Positions 25,496-34,045 of a stretch of DNA of 45,210 nucleotides are shown piece by piece. Source of the stretch: UMGS1663 sp963621995 (GTDB lineage Bacteria; Bacillota; Clostridia; TANB77; CAG-508). Every line of letters starts with the position of its first letter. Positions within the stretch are counted from its first letter, which is position 1. The stretch lies in assembly GCA_963621995.1 (NCBI GenBank), contig CAVFFZ010000009.1:1-45210 (forward strand), written 5' to 3'. The notes beneath the pieces were generated by a model that was not told where the DNA came from, ran no database searches, and saw only the letters and a list, made by a program, of their open reading frames with translations. A program made the translations under genes and the position numbers.

Positions 25496-25530
25496 AAAGG
25501 ACAAAAGTGACCCGTCCCCAAATGTCCTTT
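25496..25530. terminator. Terminator hairpin AAAGGACA...TGTCCTTT, second family member
   Basis: 8-bp arms enclose AAAGTGACCCGTCCCCAAA. The eno stop codon overlaps the right arm. Oriented alike, it shares 12 bases at one end and 16 at the other with 8987-9020. Confidence 0.75.
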
Positions 25531-26797
25531 AACTTTCTATTTCTTCCTCTATATTTAATAACCTATTATATTTTGCCATTCTGTCTGTTCTACAAGGTGC
25601 TCCTGTTTTTATTTGTCCTACATTTGTTGCAACTGCAATATCTGCGATTGTTGTATCTTCTGTTTCCCCAGATCTATGTGATACCACTGCTGTATATCCA
25701 TTCTTTTTTGCTAATTCTATGGCATCTAACGTTTCTGTTATTGTACCTATTTGATTTGGCTTAATTAATATACTATTTGCAACTTTATTATTTATTCCTT
25801 TTTGAAGTCTTTTTACATTTGTAACAAATAGGTCATCTCCGACTAATTGTATTTTATCTCCTAATTTTTCAGTAAGTTTTCTCCAACTTTCCCAATCTTC
25901 TTCAGCCAATCCATCCTCTATTGATATTATTGGATACTTATTTACTAAGCCTACTAAATATTCTATCATTTCTTCTTTAGTTTTTAATATGTCTGTTTTC
26001 CAAAAATAATAGCCATTTTCCCCTTTTTTCTTGGCTTCCTCAAACATTTCTGTACTTGCTATATCTAAACTTAAAGCGATATCTACCCCTGGAACATATC
26101 CAGCTTTTGTAATAGCTTCTATTATAACATCTATTGCTTCTTCTTCGTTTTTTAAGTTTGGTGCAAACCCTCCTTCATCTCCTACTGCTACACTATAGCC
26201 TTTTTGTTTCAATACTTTCTTTAATGTATGGTATACTTCTACTCCAATTTCTAATTTTCTTTTGAATGTTTCTCCTCCAATTGGCATAATCATGAATTCT
26301 TGAATACTTATATTGTTATCTGAATGTTTACCTCCATTTAATATGTTCATCATTGGCGTTGGTAATTTTTTAGCATTTACTCCTCCTAAATATTTGTATA
26401 AACACATTCCCAAAGAATTTGCGGCAGCTTTTGCACATGCAATAGATACCCCCAGTGTTGCATTCGCTCCTAAATTTCCTTTGTTGTCTGTTCCGTCTAA
26501 ATTTATTAAAGTTTCATCTATTTTTGTTTGGTCATATACATTTGTATCTAATAATGCTTTTGCTATCTTTTTATTTACATTATTAACTGCTTTTATTACT
26601 CCCTTTCCCATAAGTCTATCTTCCTCATTGTCTCGTAATTCTACTGCTTCGAAACTTCCTGTAGAAGCCCCTGACGGCACCATTGCTACACCTGTGAATC
26701 CACCATCTGTTACAACTTCCACTTGAACCGTTGGATTTCCTCTTGAATCAAATACCTCTAATGCTTTTATACTCTTTATTGCTAAATAATCTTTCAT
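25529..26797 (-). CDS. eno: Enolase
   Basis: A 422-residue glycolytic enzyme interconverting 2-phosphoglycerate and phosphoenolpyruvate. The N-terminal domain has IKSIKALEVFDSRGNPTVQV and PSGASTGSFEAVELRD. Metal ligands lie in the SLDIAS, SIEDGL and VGDDLFVTN segments, and the catalytic Lys in ILIKPNQIGT. The enolase signature SHRSGETEDTTIADIAVA is intact. Length is normal, and AAGGAGG precedes the start. It is a single-gene unit converging with the VWA gene. Confidence 0.98.
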   Translation of the reverse strand: MKDYLAIKSIKALEVFDSRGNPTVQVEVVTDGGFTGVAMVPSGASTGSFEAVELRDNEEDRLMGKGVIKAVNNVNKKIAKALLDTNVYDQTKIDETLINLDGTDNKGNLGANATLGVSIACAKAAANSLGMCLYKYLGGVNAKKLPTPMMNILNGGKHSDNNISIQEFMIMPIGGETFKRKLEIGVEVYHTLKKVLKQKGYSVAVGDEGGFAPNLKNEEEAIDVIIEAITKAGYVPGVDIALSLDIASTEMFEEAKKKGENGYYFWKTDILKTKEEMIEYLVGLVNKYPIISIEDGLAEEDWESWRKLTEKLGDKIQLVGDDLFVTNVKRLQKGINNKVANSILIKPNQIGTITETLDAIELAKKNGYTAVVSHRSGETEDTTIADIAVATNVGQIKTGAPCRTDRMAKYNRLLNIEEEIES

Positions 26798-26906
26798 TTT
26801 CTCTTACCTCCTTAGAAATATTATTCACATTTGGTATTATTATATTCAAAAGAAATGTAAAATTTTAGAAATTCAATTTTTACTTTTTGTTATTAGTCAA
26901 TTTATC

Positions 26907-26935
26907 TTGAACTTTTTTGTTTGATGTGTTATTAT
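26907..26935 (+). promoter_or_regulatory. Promoter of tRNA-Gln
   Basis: TTGAAC (26907-26912), a 17-base spacer and TATTAT (26930-26935). The leader before the tRNA contains an AAGTAAGCTTATT dyad. Confidence 0.6.
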
Positions 26936-26988
26936 AAATTAAGTCGCTGGTAAGTAAGCTTATTCGTGACTATTAATTTTATATTTAT

Positions 26989-27063
26989 TGGGGTATCGCC
27001 AAGCGGTAAGGCATCGGACTCTGACTCCGACATTCCTGTGTTCGAATCACAGTACCCCAGCCA
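26989..27063 (+). tRNA. tRNA-Gln (anticodon CTG), CCA encoded
   Basis: Acceptor TGGGGTA pairs with TACCCCA, the D-stem is GCC/GGC, the anticodon stem is TCGGA/TCCGA with loop CTCTGAC, and the T-arm is CTGTG-TTCGAAT-CACAG. Discriminator G and an encoded CCA follow. Confidence 0.95.
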
Positions 27064-27070
27064 CGTTTTA

Positions 27071-27208
27071 TTATATGGTAATTAGTTTGCCATTTTTCTT
27101 TAAATACTTATCTATTTGTTTGTAATTTGGAATATATTTTTCTACTAATTCATAAAAATTTTTGCTATGATTTGGATGAACAATATGACATAGTTCATGT
27201 ACAATATT
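27071..27208 (-). pseudogene. C-terminal remnant of a YgjP/SprT-like (DUF45, M48-type) metallopeptidase
   Basis: This minus-strand frame has no start codon; a stop lies directly upstream. It reads NIVHELCHIVHPNHSKNFYE, then LVEKYIPNYKQIDKYLKKNG. It contains the zinc motif HELCH and the conserved NHSxxFY segment that end DUF45 proteins. The N-terminal two thirds are absent. The break coincides with a 20-bp inverted repeat at 27216-27281. Confidence 0.82.
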
Positions 27209-27215
27209 TTAAACA

Positions 27216-27281
27216 CAAATGTAGATTTTTGCATACATTATTTCAATAAATAAAGCTTTATATGCTAAAAATCTACATTTG
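27216..27281. repeat. Imperfect 20-bp inverted repeat
   Basis: Arms 27216-27235 and 27261-27281 start CAAATGTAGATTTTT and end AAAAATCTACATTTG, with one bulged base and a 25-base loop. It may be the terminator of the PHP gene, but no clear T-run follows on the minus strand. Confidence 0.8.
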
Positions 27282-27288
27282 ATACATC

Positions 27289-28182
27289 TTATTTGCTTAA
27301 ATTAATTAATATTTCATCTACTATTTTGTCTTCTAAAACAAAATTAGTATTTACAAAGCCAATTTCTGGTCTAAGTCCATCTTTGTTATGAAAATCAGAG
27401 CCTATCGTCACAAATAAATTATTTTCTTTTGCGAATTTATTCCATTTTTCTACTTCATTAATCTTATTGTCATATCTGTCTACATATAAATAGTTTGCTT
27501 CTAATCCATCTGGTTTCATATCTTTTATTATTTCTAAAATATCTTCATCTGTTAAATTATCTTCATGAACATATGCTACTGGATGTGCTAATACAACTTT
27601 CCCATTAGCTTCTCTTATAATTTGTGCAGCTTCTTTTGGTGTTACTGATTCCTTTTTTACATATGCAGGACAATTTTCATTCATAATTGTTTCTATAAAT
27701 TCGCCTTTGCTTGGAATATGATTAAATGTTTTTAATAATAATTCTTTATTTTTTTCATTATTTATAACATCTAGTGCAATATGTGCCTTTGTTACAGCAT
27801 CTATTTTGTCTAATTCTTCTATATTTAGAATATAACCTAACTCATTTAATTTTTTACCAACATTATACAAATAATCATGTCTTGCATTTCTTATTTTATA
27901 TAATCTTTCTTGGAATTTTTTATCATTTAAATCAAAATTATACCCTAATACATGAATTCCTGCTTTTCTACTTTTAGTAGATATTTCTACTGCGTTAATT
28001 AATTTTACCTTTTTACTTTTTGCATAATTAAATAATTCTTCATTATATGCTTCTATTGTATCATGATCTGCAATAGCGATTGCATAAACTCCATTTTTAT
28101 TTGCCTCATCTATTACTTCTTTTGGTGTTAAAAATCCATCTGATATTGTTGTATGAATATGTAAATCTATTCTTTTTGACAT
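27289..28182 (-). CDS. PHP-domain phosphoesterase (nucleoside bisphosphatase/RNase AM-like)
   Basis: A 297-residue metal-dependent PHP phosphoesterase. Motifs are DLHIHTTISDG (His8, His10), IADHDTIEAY, a central VEIS, VLAHPVAYVHED and the C-terminal GSDFHNKDG, which together form the trinuclear site. The length and the insert after LGYNFDLND fit the YciV/TrpH family, acting on 3',5'-nucleoside bisphosphates or RNA 5' ends. The exact substrate is not shown by the sequence. It lies 24 bases after the next gene, so they are probably one unit. Confidence 0.87.
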   Translation of the reverse strand: MSKRIDLHIHTTISDGFLTPKEVIDEANKNGVYAIAIADHDTIEAYNEELFNYAKSKKVKLINAVEISTKSRKAGIHVLGYNFDLNDKKFQERLYKIRNARHDYLYNVGKKLNELGYILNIEELDKIDAVTKAHIALDVINNEKNKELLLKTFNHIPSKGEFIETIMNENCPAYVKKESVTPKEAAQIIREANGKVVLAHPVAYVHEDNLTDEDILEIIKDMKPDGLEANYLYVDRYDNKINEVEKWNKFAKENNLFVTIGSDFHNKDGLRPEIGFVNTNFVLEDKIVDEILINLSK

Positions 28183-28206
28183 ATATTTTCCTCTTTTCTC
28201 GTTTTA

Positions 28207-29238
28207 TTATATTTCTAATTGGTACTCTTCTCCTAAAATTTCTTTTATTTTTTGTATACTATCTCTTCCTGTATTTTCCCAACTTTCAACTCTTTTTAAG
28301 AAAATTTCTTCTAATTCTAACGACTGAAATCTTCTAAAATTTGCTTTAGTTGCTGATTTTAGTAAAAAGTCTAACAACTCTTCTTTTGTATTTTCTCTAA
28401 TTACTTGTCTTTTACTGTTATCTAAAGTTGCTTGTAATTCTTTTTCAAAGTTGAATGGCGTAAATGCTGAAAGATAATCATAAATAAAATTATATGCCTC
28501 ATCGTCATATTGCCAAGTTTTTCTATAAGATTTTGGATGTATTGGTAAATATGGAGTTTTTTCTTCTTGCTTTGCCTCTCTTAATACTCTTGGAACTTCC
28601 TTTATTAATTCTTTCATTTCAGAGTATTCCATTATATGTATATCCATTGGTAGAAAATTTTTAGGTATTCTTCCCTCTTCTAAATCTTTTGATATTTCTT
28701 CTACCTTTTCTATTGCAGAAAATGGTTTTATGTCAGATGGTTGCATATTAAAACTTTCTAATAATTTTTGAAGTTGTTTTTCTACTTCATTTGTCTTTCC
28801 ATCTTCGCAAACTATCCACATATCAATATCTGGTAATCTATTTATAATCTTTCTAGGTTTTAATTCATCTAACATATTAGGGCATGGTTTACAAATTCTT
28901 TTTAAGTCCGGCATACTGGCATATTTTTCATCTAAACATCTTTTACATTCCCATATAGACTTTTGAACAGCTTCACCATTTTTGACTAATTGTCTGTTAT
29001 ACCTAATTTGTTCTTCTATAATAGGTAATTTCCCATTTAAATTTCCGTCTAATGCATAAAATGGATATCCTGTTCCAAAAGTACCTCTATTAGTACTTAT
29101 TTTTGATGCAATAATATTAAAAGCTTCTATATTCCATAATAAGTATTTTCTTTTTAAGTCTGTATTTGTTTTTTCAAAATTTGTTGAAGATTTTTCTACT
29201 TTTTGAGTTATCTCCTTTATTGTAATTTCATTGTTCAT
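28207..29238 (-). CDS. Uncharacterised protein with a zinc-ribbon-like cluster and possible nucleotidyltransferase motif
   Basis: The protein has 343 residues and is soluble and highly charged. Four cysteines, C98-x2-C101-x14-C116-x2-C119 (WECKRCLDEK and RICKPCPN), look like a zinc site. Immediately after, RLPDIDMWIVCED and, sixty residues later, FLPMDIHIMEY could be the Asp-x-Asp and third Asp of a nucleotidyltransferase fold; this is only a suggestion. The first in-frame ATG is at 29298, but AAGGAG 10 bases before 29238 decides the start. It precedes the PHP gene. I do not recognise the family. Confidence 0.7.
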   Translation of the reverse strand: MNNEITIKEITQKVEKSSTNFEKTNTDLKRKYLLWNIEAFNIIASKISTNRGTFGTGYPFYALDGNLNGKLPIIEEQIRYNRQLVKNGEAVQKSIWECKRCLDEKYASMPDLKRICKPCPNMLDELKPRKIINRLPDIDMWIVCEDGKTNEVEKQLQKLLESFNMQPSDIKPFSAIEKVEEISKDLEEGRIPKNFLPMDIHIMEYSEMKELIKEVPRVLREAKQEEKTPYLPIHPKSYRKTWQYDDEAYNFIYDYLSAFTPFNFEKELQATLDNSKRQVIRENTKEELLDFLLKSATKANFRRFQSLELEEIFLKRVESWENTGRDSIQKIKEILGEEYQLEI

Positions 29239-29332
29239 ATCTAAATTTCTCCTTTTTATAATACACTTATTATACAATAATATTTGATAACTTGTCAAAA
29301 AAAATACAATTTAAACAACACTTAATTCACAA

Positions 29333-29356
29333 AAAAAGGAGTATTTAACTCCTTTT
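29333..29356 (-). terminator. Intrinsic terminator after clpX
   Basis: 9-bp arms AAAAGGAGT and ACTCCTTTT with a 5-base loop; a T7 run follows on the minus strand. Confidence 0.9.
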
Positions 29357-30668
29357 ATGCTGTTTCTATTTTTTTGTTTGTGCTTTTTCTTTGGGGCTTT
29401 TCTTCACCTTTTGCAATCTCTTTTTTGTCATTTATAACAAGTGTTGGTGCTTTCTTTTCTAATACTGTTTCTTTTGTTATAATACACTTTTCTATTTTAG
29501 GATTTGATGGAATATCAAACATAATATCTCTCATTATTTCCTCTATTATAGAACGAAGTCCTCTTGCACCTGTTTTTCTTTCTATTGCTTTATCTACAAT
29601 AACTTCTAATGCTTCTTTTTCAAATTCTAGTTCTACATTGTCTAATTCTAATAATTTTTTGTATTGTTTTACTAAAGCATTTTTTGGTTTTGTAACTATA
29701 TCTATTAAAGCTTCTCTGTCTAGTTCTCTTAAAGTTGCAACTATTGGAAGCCTTCCTACAAATTCTGGTATTAGACCAAATTTTAATAAGTCTTGTGGTA
29801 ATAGTTGTTCATAAATTTTATATTTATCTATTTCTTTTCGACTTTGAACATTTGCTCCAAATCCTATTGCTTTTTTGCCTGTACGCTCATTTATAATTTT
29901 GTCTAGTCCTTCAAATGCTCCTCCACAAATGAATAGTATATTTTCTGTGTTTATTTGTAAAAGCTCTTGGTGTGGATGTTTTCTTCCTCCCTGTGGTGGA
30001 ACAGAAGCTATTGTTCCTTCTACTATTTTAAGTAGTGCTTGTTGTACGCCTTCTCCACTTACATCTCTAGTTATAGATGGATTTTCTGATTTTCTTGTTA
30101 TTTTGTCTATTTCATCTATATATACTATTCCTTTTTCTGCTTTTTCTATGTCATAGTCTGCATTTTGAATTAGTTTTAATAAAATGTTTTCTACGTCTTC
30201 GCCAACATAACCTGCTTCTGTTAGAGTTGTAGCATCTGCTATTGCAAATGGTACTTTTAATATTTTTGCAAGTGTTTGTGCAAGAAGTGTTTTCCCACAT
30301 CCTGTTGGTCCTAATAATAAAACATTACTTTTTTGAATTTCTACGTCATCATCATTTTTTTGTGGATTATATATACGTTTATAATGGTTGTATACAGCAA
30401 CAGCTAATGTTTTTTTAGCATCTTCTTGACCTATTACATAGCTATCTAAAACTTTTTTTATTTCTGCTGGTGCTGGTAATTTGTCTTTTTCATTGTTTAA
30501 AGTATAGTTAAATTCATTATTCTCAAAAGATTCATCTTCTAAGATGTTTGAACAAACTTTTATACATTCGTCGCAAATAAATACACCAGGTCCTGCAATT
30601 ATTCTTTCTACTGCATCTTGTGATTTTCCACAAAATGAACATTTTATGTTTTTTTCGCCTTTTGCCAT
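29355..30668 (-). CDS. clpX: ClpX, ATPase subunit of the ClpXP protease
   Basis: A 437-residue AAA+ unfoldase. The N-terminal zinc domain is CSFCGK...CDECIKVC (cysteines near 11, 14, 33, 36). Walker A is GPTGCGKT, Walker B is IVYIDEIDK and sensor/pore motifs include AGYVGEDVE. The IGF loop that docks on ClpP appears as KKAIGFGAN. The arginine finger region is FVGRLP. The C-terminal tail is Lys/Glu-rich and a little longer than usual. It is the last gene of tig-clpP-clpX. Confidence 0.98.
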   Translation of the reverse strand: MAKGEKNIKCSFCGKSQDAVERIIAGPGVFICDECIKVCSNILEDESFENNEFNYTLNNEKDKLPAPAEIKKVLDSYVIGQEDAKKTLAVAVYNHYKRIYNPQKNDDDVEIQKSNVLLLGPTGCGKTLLAQTLAKILKVPFAIADATTLTEAGYVGEDVENILLKLIQNADYDIEKAEKGIVYIDEIDKITRKSENPSITRDVSGEGVQQALLKIVEGTIASVPPQGGRKHPHQELLQINTENILFICGGAFEGLDKIINERTGKKAIGFGANVQSRKEIDKYKIYEQLLPQDLLKFGLIPEFVGRLPIVATLRELDREALIDIVTKPKNALVKQYKKLLELDNVELEFEKEALEVIVDKAIERKTGARGLRSIIEEIMRDIMFDIPSNPKIEKCIITKETVLEKKAPTLVINDKKEIAKGEEKPQRKSTNKKIETA

Positions 30669-30768
30669 TTTTTTCTCCCTTTTTCTTTACCTTTAAAGTT
30701 TTTTATTTAAAGCTTTCTTTTTCCTTATCTCGTTTTTACTTATAATGTTACAACATTAATTCTTTATT

Positions 30769-31374
30769 TTAACTTCTTTTTTCCATAATTCCATCTATTA
30801 AACCATATTTTAATGCTTCTTCTGCTGTCATATAGTTATCTCTTTCTGTATCTTTTTCTATTGTTTCTAAAGATTGACCTGTTCTTGCACTTAAGAATTT
30901 ATTTAATTTTTCTCTTGTTTTTATCATATGGTCTGCATGAATTTTTATTTCAGTTGTTTGTCCTGAAATTCCATTTCCACCTATTAATGGTTGGTGAATT
31001 AATATTTCTGCATTTGGTGTAGCAAATCTTCTGCCTTTTTCTCCTGCTGCTAATAATACTGCTCCCATACTTGCAGCCATACCAATACATATTGTAGATA
31101 CTGGGCATTTAATATAATTCATTGTATCTACTATTCCCATTCCGTCTGAAATTGAGCCTCCTGGGCTGTTTATATATAAAGATATTTCTTTGTCTGGATC
31201 TTCTGATTCTAAGAATAGTAATTGTGCAATTACTAAACTTGCTGATGTCGGATTAACATCTTCTCCTAAAAATATAATTCTGTCTTTTAATAGTCTTGAA
31301 TAGATATCGTATGATCTTTCTCCTTTTGCTGTTTGTTCAATAACATATGGTACTAAACTATTTCTTTCGTTCAT
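30769..31374 (-). CDS. clpP: ClpP, serine protease subunit of ClpXP
   Basis: A 201-residue peptidase. The catalytic triad is Ser102 in GMAASMG, His127 in EILIHQP and the Asp of EKDTERDN (Asp175). The oxyanion segment is SPGGSISDG. The length fits a short propeptide. The ribosome site AAAGGAGG is strong. No CtsR-type heptad repeats are visible upstream. It lies between tig and clpX. Confidence 0.98.
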   Translation of the reverse strand: MNERNSLVPYVIEQTAKGERSYDIYSRLLKDRIIFLGEDVNPTSASLVIAQLLFLESEDPDKEISLYINSPGGSISDGMGIVDTMNYIKCPVSTICIGMAASMGAVLLAAGEKGRRFATPNAEILIHQPLIGGNGISGQTTEIKIHADHMIKTREKLNKFLSARTGQSLETIEKDTERDNYMTAEEALKYGLIDGIMEKRS

Positions 31375-31489
31375 TTAAAAATTCCTCCTTTTATATAAGT
31401 CAGTGGACACATTTTAACCTTATTTCATTTTTTCTTTTACATATAAATTAATGATTAACTGGTTAATATTATTCCTCTGATTTTTTTTT

Positions 31490-31528
31490 AAATAAGTAGA
31501 AAAAGCTAGTGGCAAACTTTACTTATTT
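31490..31528. other. Hairpin in the tig-clpP gap
   Basis: 9-bp arms AAATAAGTA and TACTTATTT enclose a loop with AAG/CTT pairing. No T-run follows on the minus strand, so it may be an RNA-processing or attenuation hairpin. The rest of the 190-base gap shows only AT-rich sequence. Confidence 0.45.
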
Positions 31529-31568
31529 TAAAAATAATTTTACCCCTAACTTTCCTCCATTTATTTTT

Positions 31569-32852
31569 CTATTTTATTTTCGCATTATCTACTATGAAAC
31601 TAATTGCTTTTTCTGTTTTTACAGATTCTGCAATGTATGCTTTTAAACTTTCATTTGCTTCTAAGTCTTTTGCATCTTTTCCATACATAGTAGCCATTTC
31701 TTCTAATTTTGCTTTTACTTCTTCGTCTGTTGCTTCTATTTTTTCTGCTTCAACTATTGCTCCTAATACAAGTTTTGTTTTTACTTGTCTTTCAGCTTGC
31801 TCTTTCATTTCTTTTCTCATATCTTCTTCTGTTTTACCCATCATTTGAAGATATTGTGCAAAATTTAATCCTTGATACATTAATCTTTGTTCAATTTCTT
31901 TTATCATGTTGTCTGTTTCTGTTTCAACCATTCCTGATGGAATGTCTATTTTAGTATTATCGCATACTGTTTTTATAGCTTCTTCTTCTGTTTCGTATTT
32001 TGCTTTGTTTTTATTTTCTTCTTCTAATTTTTCTTTTATAGAATTTTTTAATTCTTTAATTGTATCGAATTCACTAACATCTTTTGCAAATTCATCATCA
32101 ACTGTTGGTAATTCTTTTTTCTTTATTTCATGTAATTTTACTTTAAATACTGCAGCTTTTCCAGCTAAATCTTTAGAAAAGTATTCTTCTGGGAATGTTA
32201 CATTTATATCTTTTTCTTCTCCTATTTTCATACCAATAATTTGGTCTTCAAATCCTGGAATAAATGTATTACTTCCTATTACTAATTCGTGGTTTTCAGC
32301 CTTTCCACCTTCAAATGCAACACCATCTACAAACCCTTCGAAATCGATAACTGTTGTGTCATTTTTTTCAACTGGTCTATCTTCAACATTTACAAGTCTT
32401 GCATTTCTTTCTTGCATATGTCCAATTTCATGGTCTATGTCTTTTTCTTCTACATTATACTCTACTTTTTTTAGTTCTATACCTTTATATTTTCCTAATG
32501 TTACTTCTGGTTTAGTTTGTACTACTGCTGTAAAGATTAAATCTTTTCCTTTTTCCATTTGGATAATATCTATTTCAGGTCTGCTTACTGCTTCTATTTT
32601 AGCATCTGTTAATTCTTTTTCATAAACTTCTCCTGCTACTTCATTAAAAGCATCTTCATAGAATATTTGTGCTCCATATTGTTTTTCAACTATTTTATAT
32701 GGTGCTTTTCCTTTTCTAAAACCTGGAATATTAAAATATTTTGCACTTTTTACATATACTTTTTGTATTGCTTCTTCAAATTTAGAAGCTTCAATTGTAA
32801 AGCTTAATTTTACTTCGTTTTTTTTGTCTGTTTTTTCAACTTTCATACTCAT
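31569..32852 (-). CDS. tig: Trigger factor, ribosome-bound chaperone
   Basis: A 427-residue three-domain chaperone. The ribosome-binding domain has the signature NIPGFRKGKAP (about 42-52). The FKBP-type prolyl isomerase domain (about 150-235) starts DTTVIDFEGFVDG. A long helical C-terminal chaperone domain follows. It binds nascent chains at the exit tunnel. AAGGATG lies 7 bases before the ATG. It is first gene of tig-clpP-clpX, a common Firmicutes order coupling folding with degradation. Confidence 0.97.
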   Translation of the reverse strand: MSMKVEKTDKKNEVKLSFTIEASKFEEAIQKVYVKSAKYFNIPGFRKGKAPYKIVEKQYGAQIFYEDAFNEVAGEVYEKELTDAKIEAVSRPEIDIIQMEKGKDLIFTAVVQTKPEVTLGKYKGIELKKVEYNVEEKDIDHEIGHMQERNARLVNVEDRPVEKNDTTVIDFEGFVDGVAFEGGKAENHELVIGSNTFIPGFEDQIIGMKIGEEKDINVTFPEEYFSKDLAGKAAVFKVKLHEIKKKELPTVDDEFAKDVSEFDTIKELKNSIKEKLEEENKNKAKYETEEEAIKTVCDNTKIDIPSGMVETETDNMIKEIEQRLMYQGLNFAQYLQMMGKTEEDMRKEMKEQAERQVKTKLVLGAIVEAEKIEATDEEVKAKLEEMATMYGKDAKDLEANESLKAYIAESVKTEKAISFIVDNAKIK

Positions 32853-32895
32853 TTTTCTTCATCCTTTCACGCTACACATAATATTTAGCTTGTTT

Positions 32896-32923
32896 ATTAT
32901 ATCACATTTTTAAGATATTGCAA
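32896..32923 (-). promoter_or_regulatory. Promoter of tig
   Basis: TTGCAA (32918-32923), a 16-base spacer and TATAAT (32896-32901), 44 bases before the start codon. Confidence 0.7.
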
Positions 32924-32989
32924 GTCCTAGTTCATAATTTTATTTGCATAATTTATTTTATATATATCTTGCTTTTGTTTTTATCTTCT

Positions 32990-33889
32990 TTAATACCTAT
33001 TTTCTTGTTTTGCTATTCCATTTATAATATTTAAATCTGAAGGAATTATGTATTCCACGTTAGCCTTTTTAAATATTGCCTCTGCTAATATAGCAGCTGC
33101 CTTTGAACCTTCTAGCCAACTCTTGTTATTTGGCATGAGTAAATACAAATCTTGTAAACTAATTTTATTTAGTAATTCTTTGTTCTTTTTTTCAAAGTCT
33201 TTAAATGATATCATATATTCATGAATATTATCATTAAACATTGCATTTGGTACTAAATTATATTTTACAAGTTTTTGGAATCTTAATTTTCCTCCTGTAA
33301 ATACACCGCACTCACATAAAAAATCTATGTTTTCTTTGTTTATTACTTCTAATACATAATTTATAATATCTTTCTTCTTTAAATTATTTGATTTTTCATT
33401 TATTGTTGGAAAATTATTTACTATTTCAGTAACCCCTATATTTAGTGTTTTTCTGTTTGCAATATTAGCTTTATCATATACTAATAGCTCTGTTTGTTTT
33501 GAACCTATATTAACCATCAAAATTCTTTTACTATCATATATTCCTTGTACAGCTTTTTCAAAATAGAATTTCTCTTCATCTTTAGAAATAATATTAAATT
33601 TAAGTCCTTTATCATTAAAGTCTGCTCTTAAAGTTTCAAATTGTTCATTTGGTATTTTTCTCCAAATTCCTGTTGCATATATATTACAATTTTCCTTGTC
33701 CAATTTATAATTATCTATCAAATGTTTCAAATATAACATTAATTCTCTATATTTTTTTCTTGATATTCCTTCTTCTTCGTCAAAATTTTCTTGAAAAGAA
33801 ATATCCTTTTCATTTATTAAACTTATTTTTCCATTTTCACATTTATAAATTTTAATAACATTTGAACCTAAGTCAATATAATATTTCAT
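32990..33889 (-). CDS. Ppx/GppA-like actin-fold phosphatase family protein
   Basis: The protein has 299 residues. Its ASKHA (actin/Hsp70) fold is shown by the first phosphate loop YIDLGSNVIKIYKC, the second loop MVNIGSKQTELLVYD and a C-terminal PSDLNIINGIAKQE resembling the Ppx 'S.lglreG' motif. Relatives hydrolyse polyphosphate or pppGpp. The N-terminal half is short and the catalytic Glu region (GVFTGGKLRFQK) is divergent, so activity is uncertain. It lies downstream of dnaE but behind its terminator. Confidence 0.7.
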   Translation of the reverse strand: MKYYIDLGSNVIKIYKCENGKISLINEKDISFQENFDEEEGISRKKYRELMLYLKHLIDNYKLDKENCNIYATGIWRKIPNEQFETLRADFNDKGLKFNIISKDEEKFYFEKAVQGIYDSKRILMVNIGSKQTELLVYDKANIANRKTLNIGVTEIVNNFPTINEKSNNLKKKDIINYVLEVINKENIDFLCECGVFTGGKLRFQKLVKYNLVPNAMFNDNIHEYMISFKDFEKKNKELLNKISLQDLYLLMPNNKSWLEGSKAAAILAEAIFKKANVEYIIPSDLNIINGIAKQENRY

Positions 33890-34006
33890 CTATTTTTATT
33901 CTCCTTGGCTTGTTGGATTGTTTTTCTTGATTTATACTTTTTTCCGTGTATTTAATTATTTATTACTAATTTTTCATTCATTTTTCAATATTTTGCCCAA
34001 AAATTT

Positions 34007-34045
34007 AATTTTAAACCTGTTACAAACTGTGACAGGTTTAAAATT
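34007..34045 (-). terminator. Intrinsic terminator after dnaE
   Basis: 14-bp perfect arms AATTTTAAACCTGT (34007-34020) and ACAGGTTTAAAATT (34032-34045) with an 11-base loop. It overlaps the dnaE stop codon, and T-rich sequence follows on the minus strand. Confidence 0.85.

Noticed and set aside
31375..31568. CtsR operator upstream of clpP
   Set aside because: No tandem GGTCAAA-type heptads were found in the gap.
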